Source: an uncultured Clostridia bacterium
GTDB taxonomy: Bacteria > Bacillota > Clostridia > Christensenellales > UBA1242
Reading direction: 5' to 3'
Assembly (NCBI GenBank): GCA_947625515.1
Contig: CANQOO010000004.1
Location: forward strand, 1-64,000
DNA length: 64,000 bases
The translations under genes were made by a program, and so were the position numbers. The first letter of the stretch is position 1. Each line of letters opens with the position of its first letter. The notes beneath the pieces are model-generated. The model did no database searches. It was given only the letters and a program-made list of their open reading frames with translations, and was not told the DNA's origin. Positions 59,001 to 64,000 of the stretch are shown piece after piece.

Positions 59001-62000
59001 TCAAGCAGATTGGTTGACAGACCGTCATAATCTTTGTCAAGGTTAAGCCCGCCAAGCGTGATTGCAAGAGGAGTGATTTCAAATCTGTAAATTCCAGAAA
59101 TTGTGACGGAAGTGTAATATTTTTCCAGTTCTGTGCCTGCAACGTTGAAATTGAAATAATATATTCCCGCATTGATTGCCGTCACCACTTCGGATGTGAA
59201 GAAACTTGCCGACAAACTTGACATTTTATCTCGCAAGAATTTGAGATTGTCGCTGCCGGTCAAATCTTGATTCATGTTGGCGTCGAACAAGCTTATATCA
59301 AGCGTGATTGTGTCTTGTTCAGCGTTTTGAATAAGCAGTTTAAATTCTTCAACTTTAAGCGTATATTCTTTTCCATTATATGGTGCCTGCACCTTGTTTT
59401 CTGAAAGTGCCGTTCCGCTGAGGTTGATTTGCAAGTTGTCGCTTGGCAGAATTGTGAAGGTGCCAACAGGTGCGTTGCCCACGGCGTGACCATCTTCAAA
59501 CACCTTGACACCGTTTAAGGTGAAATCAACATTGTTGTTAACCTGCCCTGCAACGCCATCTATGTAAAGATTTTTCACGCCAACATCCTCGTCGCCATCG
59601 CGGCGGAGCAAAACTGTCACAAACAGCCCGTCCGCGACCCTAACGCTTTGGCGAAGGTCTGGGTCTTTTTCGTTGAAACGCTTTTGCATCGCAAATGTGA
59701 CATCATCCACTCCAAACACAAGCGGCGTGACGGTGTATGTAAATTTAAGGTTCGCTTCGGACAGCCCATTTCCAAAAGTGAATGCATTTGCAAGCAAATT
59801 AAGCGTCACTTCATAGCTTCCAACATTGACAACGGATGTGACAGAGTCTCTGTTAAAAAGAATGGAGAATGTCGCAAGCCCCGTTTGCACATAGGTCAGA
59901 GTCTCTTCATAGACTTCGGAAGCATATTCACCCGTTGAGTTGTCATATTCAACATATTTAAGTTTGAAGAAGAAATTTTCGTCATATTTATGGTCGGTGC
60001 CATCATATTGTGCTGTTGGATTTTCTGGAACGGTGATTTCCAGAAGCTTATATTGCATAAACAACACGTGCGATGTGATGACAATCGGTCCGCTTTGCGT
60101 TTCGCCTTCAAAAGTGCCTGCCGCAACAAAAATTGACCTCAGTCTGCGTGTGACTTTAAGCGTGTATGTGCCGCTTGCCGCCGTTGAGCCGCCCTCTTTC
60201 AAGTCAATGCTTTGGCCGCTATGCTCTTCTCTGCTGCCGTCGTCAAATGAAATTTCCCAGCGATAGTCATATTCAAAAATGCTGTCATTGGTGTCTTGCA
60301 AAATGACAAAATCGTTGAAATTGAAACTGTTTATGGAAAAGACTGCAAAATGCTCTTCTTCGCCGAAACGTGCGGTGTAGGATATCTCTGGAATCGTCCA
60401 CTTCGGCACAAATGTGATTGGGGTGAAACGATATACATTCCCCGCCCCATCGGTGGTGTTGTTCCATCCACCGAACACCATTTTCCCGTCAACAGAAGTG
60501 TTGTTGAGCGTGGTGTAGTTCACAAGCGAGCCATTTCTTTCCTTGACATAAAGTGAAGTCGCATTGCCAAGACCACTCACGTATGGCATAAGCTCGTCAG
60601 TCAACTCTTCGCCCAGCTTGATTTGGGATGTCTGTGAGCCTCTGCCGTCAAATTCTGGCGGGAAATTGAAGTCATATGTCACTTTCACAAGGTCGGTGAA
60701 AATGGCATAATAATTTATCTCTGCAAGCTCCAAAGTGCTTTCTTCGCACGCCTTTTCAATTTCTTCCTTTGTGACGGAAAGACTGTCTTTGTTTTCCATC
60801 TTGCCGCTCAGGGTCGTCACCTTTGTTGTGGACCAAGTGTAAAGTGAGGCAAAGTCGCCCACTTTAAGCGTCTTTAAAGCAAACACAATTTCTTGCACAG
60901 TGTCATTGACCAGAATCTCAACACTGCCTGCGTTGTTGTGGATGATGTCAAAAATCAGCGTGCCATTTGCCGTGAATGACTCTCCATCCACCATTTGGCT
61001 GGCACTTGTGCTTCCGCCAACATATTTCACTTGCGAAATTTCCAAAATTGAGTCATCAATCAGTCCAAAAGAAAGGATATCATTTTCTGTGGTCAGCATT
61101 GCGGCATCCACATGCACGCGAGCCACATTCTTGATGTTTCTGATGATGAAGAAGTCAGAATCATCCAGCACAAACTTAAAGTTGCTTGTGCAGCGGCTGC
61201 GTTCCTGCTCTGAACGCTCCAACATTGCTGTGACATTGGAAAAATATAGATAATTCGTTGCGTCCGTAAAGCGGAAAGTTGTGTCAGTTTCCGCCGAGCC
61301 AATGTTTGACGTGCAAATTTGAACATTGACATACACATTGCTCCCGTTCATTTTGCCAAGCAAATAGAACTGAGCATCACCAATTTCGGTCGGAGTGCCA
61401 ACACCTTTCCATTCCACATCTCGGCTGCCAGCAAGAGCGTAATCACTGGAATAATATGTTTGCTTCTGCTCGGAGGTGTTGTCAAGGACAATAATCTGCG
61501 GGAAGATGTATCCACTCATTTCGGTCACGTCAAGATAGCTTTCTCCCAGCGAGGAAACAGGCAGGTCATAGTTGTCAACATCATCCCCAGCAATGTATGC
61601 ACGCAAAGTGTATTCATTTCCTGCCTGCAAAGTTGACATCGCAGAGACAATTTCAAGACGAGAAACTCGAATTCTGGTCACAGGTCCATTTTCAGAATGA
61701 AGTTCAACAAAGTTTGCATAGTTTTGCCCATCGCCAGAAGCGGAATAGCCATTCAAAACAAAGGAATCGGTTTCATTTTCAAAATCGTAGAAGCCAAAGA
61801 AATCAATTCTGGAAAGAATTTGCAGATATCTTTCTTGCTGCTCAGTCTTGAAGGTTTGATAGTCCGAATATTTCCAATCCTTATAATATGTCCTGGCAAG
61901 AGCAGCATTTTGGAAAGTGTCCTCAGGTGTGTGAACATACAGATAGAATCTTGTCATGAAATATTCATATATCTCTTGGTCCTCTTGCCCACTGGCAGTG

Positions 62001-64000
62001 TTGTCCAAGCTCAATAAAGCCGTGAGGGCTTGTTTAAGGGTGGAAGAAGCATACACGCTTTGCCTCAGCGACATGCCAGACGAAGAGGTGTTTGACAGAA
62101 ACACCCCAACAAGGCGTTTGAGATTTTCTAGCCGGAGAGCGTCATAGTCAGAAATTTCAAGTTCAAGAGAAGTGTTTGGCAGCACACGGATGACCAATGT
62201 GAGCGAAATTGTTGTAAGTTCTCCCAAATTGAAGTTATGGTCAATAAGTGGATTGTTTGTTATGTTTTCCGTCAGCGTCAAATCCAGTGTGAGCGAATAT
62301 GTGCCTACATCCCCCACGCGGAAGGATTTTTGGTCTGGGCTTATCACTGCCCCAGAATCGGACGACAAAAGCATTTGCATGCCGATTGTCTTCACTTCTG
62401 GCGAGAGCGTAATCAGGCTTGCCGCATTTGTGTCAATCACAAAGTGCTTGGCAGAATAATTCCCTTCCAAAAAGTAAGCTGCCAGTTGCACCAAATGCCC
62501 CTCTTCCGTGTATATAAGCGGAGAAAGAGAGTTGTTGACAGAAAGAGCAAAATAATCTTCGTCAAACTGCCAACCAAAGCACAATGTCGTCGCCACCTCG
62601 CCTGCGTTTTGCGGCAGGTGGAAGGATGGGAAACTGGAATTGAATACAAAGATGTTGGAAACTTTCTGCTTGCCGTCATCTGTCACTGCATACACGCCGT
62701 CAAAAATGAAGCCGGCACGTTGAGCTGTGAAAGAATCAATGCCAAAAACGCCGCTTGAAATTTCAAGTGAGGAAAGTTGAGAGCCATAGATAATTGAATA
62801 TGTTGCCGAAGCGGTGCCGTCAGTTTGTCCAAGCACACTGTCGGCTTGATTGAAGAGAATTTCAATTTGATATTCATTTGCTTCCCACTGTGCATACACC
62901 ACAAAACTTTCGGTCTGCACAAACTTTTCTCCTTCAAAATATCCCGTCGCATCTTCACTGACACTGCCGTCAGCATTGAAAATTTTTGTGCCGCCGTTTG
63001 CAAACAGCGTCCAGCCGGTCAGGGTGTGACCGATTTTGGAAATTGGATAAACTTTGCCGCCCAACAAAAGAGATGCCATTTGTGAGGAGTCATACACATG
63101 GTCATATTGAAATTGAACTGTCTGCTGAGAATATGGCGTCGTTTCAAACTGTCCGCCATTTGAATGGAATGTGACAGCAACAGAGATGCTTTGCCACAGA
63201 CGATATACATCAATCTGAGCGGCGATTGTCTGGTCTTCAAACATTTCCACAGAAATGCTCAGGTTTGAAAGTGCCACTGTGCCTTCGGAGGAAGTTGATT
63301 TCCATGCCCAATATGGGCTTTCCAGCCTGTAACCAATGCGGCTGCGGAACAGGTCCTCCACGGAGACGTCCTGCATGCTGCCGTCACGATATGGCAGGAT
63401 ATCTGCAAGATTAAGCACGTCACCAAATTTCAAAGTCTGTCCAACCACTTGGCCATATTGATAAGTAAGGTCGGTTGTTTTTTCGCCGGTGCTGCTGAAC
63501 ACTTCTCCGCCAAGAGAATCTCCAAATTCGCTGCCTGCCTGTGTGCCAGAATGGAAGGTTATGGAAAGTGTCTTTCGCGTCAAAATTGGCACAATAAAGA
63601 AGTTTTCTTCTCTCACATTGCCATTCAAAAGTCTGCCGTCCTGCATTGCGTTTTTCAGCCAAGATAGGTCAAGCGTGATTTTCTTTGTTGTGGCACTTTC
63701 GTCCAAATCTGGGTCATACGGGGTGTAAATTCTCTCGTCGCCGTGCAAAAGTTCTCTGCCGTCTTGGTCAACTGCCATATATCCCGACAAATAATAGCCA
63801 TTTGAATTCTGCCCGCTCAACAAAAGCGTCGCCGCATCCACATCTTTTGCACCAGAATAAACATATTGCACCTGATGGTCTTGTGCCACTTTGGCATTTT
63901 GTAATTGAAGGTCAATTCCGCGGCGAGCAGCCTCGGTCAGGCTTATTGTTTCATCCTCAATCTTCACACGTTGAGCGATTGAAATTGTGGATTGTTTTCG
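50021..64000 (-). CDS. giant InlB/YDG/MBG-repeat surface protein (5' end outside window)
   Basis: An open frame of at least 4659 codons continues past the right edge, so the start and signal peptide are not visible. Modules in order from the N-terminal side: an InlB-B-like repeat (about 63200-62870, ending YAQWEANEY), a long beta-rich region, another InlB-like repeat (near 60700-60400, ending FVPKW). Then comes a series of YDG/MBG-type modules, each with an E/KxYDG or PYNG core, near 59990, 59370, 59025, 58185, 57885, 57030 and 56005. More InlB-like repeats follow near 55500 and 54600, then about 4 kb of divergent repeats. A GLUG-like region (GTKGNPYHISSVEDLVLFM, then FDGAFNFNNHLVTGINL and GGLFG) lies at 50480-50170. 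The C-terminus is one membrane helix and the tail RNKKRKEVHDQLATR. Likely a surface adhesin or envelope structure. Confidence 0.88.
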   Translation of the reverse strand, partial: RKQSTISIAQRVKIEDETISLTEAARRGIDLQLQNAKVAQDHQVQYVYSGAKDVDAATLLLSGQNSNGYYLSGYMAVDQDGRELLHGDERIYTPYDPDLDESATTKKITLDLSWLKNAMQDGRLLNGNVREENFFIVPILTRKTLSITFHSGTQAGSEFGDSLGGEVFSSTGEKTTDLTYQYGQVVGQTLKFGDVLNLADILPYRDGSMQDVSVEDLFRSRIGYRLESPYWAWKSTSSEGTVALSNLSISVEMFEDQTIAAQIDVYRLWQSISVAVTFHSNGGQFETTPYSQQTVQFQYDHVYDSSQMASLLLGGKVYPISKIGHTLTGWTLFANGGTKIFNADGSVSEDATGYFEGEKFVQTESFVVYAQWEANEYQIEILFNQADSVLGQTDGTASATYSIIYGSQLSSLEISSGVFGIDSFTAQRAGFIFDGVYAVTDDGKQKVSNIFVFNSSFPSFHLPQNAGEVATTLCFGWQFDEDYFALSVNNSLSPLIYTEEGHLVQLAAYFLEGNYSAKHFVIDTNAASLITLSPEVKTIGMQMLLSSDSGAVISPDQKSFRVGDVGTYSLTLDLTLTENITNNPLIDHNFNLGELTTISLTLVIRVLPNTSLELEISDYDALRLENLKRLVGVFLSNTSSSGMSLRQSVYASSTLKQALTALLSLDNTASGQEDQEIYEYFMTRFYLYVHTPEDTFQNAALARTYYKDWKYSDYQTFKTEQQERYLQILSRIDFFGFYDFENETDSFVLNGYSASGDGQNYANFVELHSENGPVTRIRVSRLEIVSAMSTLQAGNEYTLRAYIAGDDVDNYDLPVSSLGESYLDVTEMSGYIFPQIIVLDNTSEQKQTYYSSDYALAGSRDVEWKGVGTPTEIGDAQFYLLGKMNGSNVYVNVQICTSNIGSAETDTTFRFTDATNYLYFSNVTAMLERSEQERSRCTSNFKFVLDDSDFFIIRNIKNVARVHVDAAMLTTENDILSFGLIDDSILEISQVKYVGGSTSASQMVDGESFTANGTLIFDIIHNNAGSVEILVNDTVQEIVFALKTLKVGDFASLYTWSTTKVTTLSGKMENKDSLSVTKEEIEKACEESTLELAEINYYAIFTDLVKVTYDFNFPPEFDGRGSQTSQIKLGEELTDELMPYVSGLGNATSLYVKERNGSLVNYTTLNNTSVDGKMVFGGWNNTTDGAGNVYRFTPITFVPKWTIPEISYTARFGEEEHFAVFSINSFNFNDFVILQDTNDSIFEYDYRWEISFDDGSREEHSGQSIDLKEGGSTAASGTYTLKVTRRLRSIFVAAGTFEGETQSGPIVITSHVLFMQYKLLEITVPENPTAQYDGTDHKYDENFFFKLKYVEYDNSTGEYASEVYEETLTYVQTGLATFSILFNRDSVTSVVNVGSYEVTLNLLANAFTFGNGLSEANLKFTYTVTPLVFGVDDVTFAMQKRFNEKDPDLRQSVRVADGLFVTVLLRRDGDEDVGVKNLYIDGVAGQVNNNVDFTLNGVKVFEDGHAVGNAPVGTFTILPSDNLQINLSGTALSENKVQAPYNGKEYTLKVEEFKLLIQNAEQDTITLDISLFDANMNQDLTGSDNLKFLRDKMSSLSASFFTSEVVTAINAGIYYFNFNVAGTELEKYYTSVTISGIYRFEITPLAITLGGLNLDKDYDGLSTNLLDLPGRSDIQVEANYASPFAGPTSVTLTLVPKAGSDVNISNYALENRVAPATIRKLKATLTFGLKDAVDLGDDGMGYYYGTLREDNLASYLTISKITSAKDNKDIDLDLMLRSDRYALNFLGWRTNSHGYILAQNWTISEIAEPGNIQNQSTFADFEMTCNDFTFKIAARPETLNIPENFKTITVGETFEKLEYQYILSATGDEFTLELGVKNHAGAFSLGQYDLEVLNDDYASAINGSVIITTQPGNKGLNVVEKTGLVILTITEGEITSQEYDGSTYTISTSAMTFTISNGSGKDITYHLTAMLNEEPYNEELHFAVAFDRVSARNAGKYRLIVSESLDSFNYAFAEDYTFEITKRTIHAANLKGKFDKEYDGTLLTNQVTEFDEKVSGDDVFLSGTFNSFEPAADILVTLSEPGGREGGNYQFDNNQTTSSILKIKAKIVFAGGEQTPEFEYGSLSKSTLLEQLGVIVTADSPLAASDYKLQISSTISDSDYTERGFLKVNEYQITISDENASNPYGHYEISPLAVTIKVTPYKLTLVLSEIIKTMEYGDEEWQKLFADGGKFECQIPAALNPLSEMVLVKLTAVGITQTRDVKTYRISSKAGDFESLDPNYELIAVTDNTKDGAFAIVKPNSRLYVLLDNDAESDLDRVSIVTEYDGKEYDQILLLQQDGQWWLKLRNSSTSQEKLLAKLAFFTLSGTDYVRYDGEVVGLQAQFNISQNVHYVTEKNAIYITVSGASATSNQVKFGLNVPASPLFDFGLTVQPKKLYFNTPYIQKTFNNQDAIYEYADARELLDGIVEGEALSLTIRFVDALGTVMKYFSPTYYTVAGTLSGATANQYQVVSKFASDDGDAVEGRIARAEVSVFVTPKHVTYGQDEALLAHSLNAFAEGTDYRFDFGSLGNFDIEAYTNSGRDFNFSMHIVSTAADLSTTGHLKVGDYCGVVTLETTDKTDFRLTVYVSGFVEAETTTSAIVTIEKRVLTLAQKEGGQPLQEIFTRDYDETLVAKIFDVEGDNSLNNLLFALEGIVSRDAITDDVKLSHAEFSDYRGVGLLVTFFFDETCKDWENYDVEEYPSGVINSVRIGLEFDLGHDGVTTNVIGKMIDALAYPLDFSAYLTSNAFDPTTNQLINFPSMLGGYAGHSFSHWALILTLSEQSAKKQTQLEELVALQSSLSLDIEEDLLQSDVKTATITVGNNADTVALLRELLKDDTFDMWYKNEPAPKIVFHAKWDVQKFSLTVKIADENGNISDAGFGRVTSEGFEGTVTGEDTFEDIFSYGEDDEILLQANADTHAQFVAFYLENREIHGMDVVDGVGNFTAQRFDDYATLQIENIVHDIVIVVRFRPQKVTINLQVDDADKSLLQIEGDQFDDNFVWQTNYFEVQGKSLADLPQISLIGRTLRAFKIDGEEILAENFAGKKLVDDAQTEDVTLEIQLLFDAKQVPILVDLGYGEPYTIYVTYGNTYSSATYIDGRDAWVETPERSGYKFLNWTVGDQVVTGEDSVLSEEVTLVANWQQLAFEIEIVLENVTAVSHSGLLLEGNKLTASDVAFGTSFTLLIVANKGFSLPEAESELWDERFVVQMDASGQAQLTFDVQNANFLATISAVAGQNLIKFSGENVKQVQVFDTTDDKQEITDIAVHGEESSFHLNSGRVVRFEVTPLEGFAMSSVVTFKDDSGSVLDAAALQRMGIDILLQELDQGMLVLELSGITDSIYLQFQAAAGLNEVAIGFSDYAAIERVTVGTSEYASPSDVITLSLTTGQELSLMVTFAHGFDLDRLDISDAFAPTAAHIKQTSKLSEYTYSFVLENICSDVDVQVVSKFHQYTVTFSVTTYDKQGNKISEPQNTLKAVLGESEYDATLTADFGTIIELRITNAAGYSLGGWDVRDGNLSLEDNLLEEYGFEYVNGGWTYRISGDVTVWAIFSESDYEITLHTLDYANTDSSISNIEERNRMIEIAGQYFNSQDEAITEISIAFGQERTIKFAVPDGYMFGGYGFYEAATFHFLSTEIRQDDMVEVRIRSELFGATAVDKLYMLVISKPTSVLVTSKVTFGDDQVDDVDVGGAALSSASGEAANAWGYIDGSRVHYLDGDYAGGMPTNQHAFRFVAYNQVNGNARDEIFLKVNAPRKGYHFERLEFVNAELGYEEVPQTLEDGSRIFKISGMKGGLEDVEILVLYASDINIVDIAFVHEGDVANGGLIEVEQKDADIKKLWTSGNGYSSITVSVFTDVGFFASVYLHAGFAIDAENPASSVEDLSNLIVAGSVEYQALPVGDTGFTGVITFEVLPCFGLNEIFINVNNEKVIVVFRDDEKVLARVHNVGYGTELQSHLREDNRDNIESDLSFQNGMLNLVRTSDDYHFEGYFTYQNGAGKRYVGSDGIAMGIWEENGYEYNIATGKYELQQNAFINENGEIEISLYLYMSYYKTRISITFVPGVSGSLTAQDIVGGVDTTNSWFYELQPYNIEVAFNTDVTFIAPEINGYKFYKFVIRQTSFDGVDISPVVFYQNEMPWSTNEVDRIVECRVEIVYFASLDVSIIGGEGKVELTQQFDDSHAEALIAEGYFDTTKSFFVKALPDEGYTFERWRFLGEEYRTEEIAISYSRRANIELYLQGKPVTLDLSDYDPTHGQIVSMRIVGISGSPSKDVENLVINVGGKYEKTTQSIEVRVGDTITFALSIEKDFSVRWNRDDISFAEQRNGLSYFTLKIIGSFGLTTQKIIPIFSASQRSVYFFKNFDADQFWANALDDNNPSMAVVTSVASLPGEFFTIERGNDVEIEVAVTAKYAISSMRLVSGGVTLTDMTQFFDGSKIVLPEEFMEEQDFAGDIYITIQVRRLLWEELNLQGHRLSGAGTKGNPYHISSVEDLVLFMQLSNSGAVDARGTAYYAAQYILDTDLDLSERFWTPIGTLTFPFDGAFNFNNHLVTGINLALLYEEVNYGGLFGVLGPNARISRGNISWWWIVLIVVLVVLLMLILIMLIYRNKKRKEVHDQLATR

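Overview
The window looks like a chromosomal stretch from a Gram-positive-type bacterium, most likely an uncultivated gut-associated Bacillota (Clostridia-like) genome. The evidence is gene order rather than any single marker: rpmG-secE-nusG-rplK-rplA, dnaX-ybaB-recR, holB-ricT-trmN6, pgk-tpiA, and the spore-maturation pair spmA-spmB. The standard code fits, with TGA used as a stop, and intergenic DNA is very AT-rich. No CRISPR array, transposase, integrase or tRNA was found.

Layout. The left edge holds the first ~69 nt of a 23S rRNA gene (minus strand) with its own promoter and no 16S gene upstream. Two membrane-protein genes follow. Then come a 2936-residue secreted, membrane-anchored giant on the plus strand and a convergent 1511-residue relative on the minus strand, separated by a perfect bidirectional terminator. 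From 16.4 to 19.1 kb is the ribosomal/secretion/antitermination operon. From 19 to 30 kb lie an orphan HicB-like protein, a 40-residue peptide gene, argS, an Xre regulator with a divergent target, recR/ybaB/dnaX, tpiA, pgk, dusB and a small divergent repressor switch. From 30 to 46 kb lie an HU-type protein, a MOP-family lipid flippase, several unrecognised proteins, a MacB-like ABC exporter, rplI, a DUF1540-like protein, rsmA, tatD, spmAB, trmN6, ricT and holB. From 45 to 50 kb lie two paralogous membrane proteins, a Ca-type P-ATPase and uppP. The last 14 kb is one open reading frame of at least 4659 codons that runs off the right edge: a third giant surface protein made of InlB-like, YDG/MBG-like and GLUG-like modules.

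The three giants occupy over 40 percent of the window. Two show a signal peptide (the third is cut before its start) and all three end in one C-terminal membrane helix with a short basic tail. No LPXTG motif is seen. Together they suggest a cell whose surface is dominated by very long membrane-tethered repeat proteins.

Regulatory DNA is unusually readable. Many promoters have near-consensus boxes with a TRTG extended -10. At least five genes (dusB, tatD, holB, a repressor, and an unknown protein) have a -10 box exactly 6 nt before the start codon and no Shine-Dalgarno sequence, so they look leaderless. dnaX has an A9 slippery run that joins it to a tau-type C-terminal domain in the -1 frame. 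One membrane-protein promoter has a C9 tract in its spacer, as in phase-variable promoters. Three intergenic regions carry degenerate repeats with a period of about 32 bp. The structured leader of rplK is also worth study.
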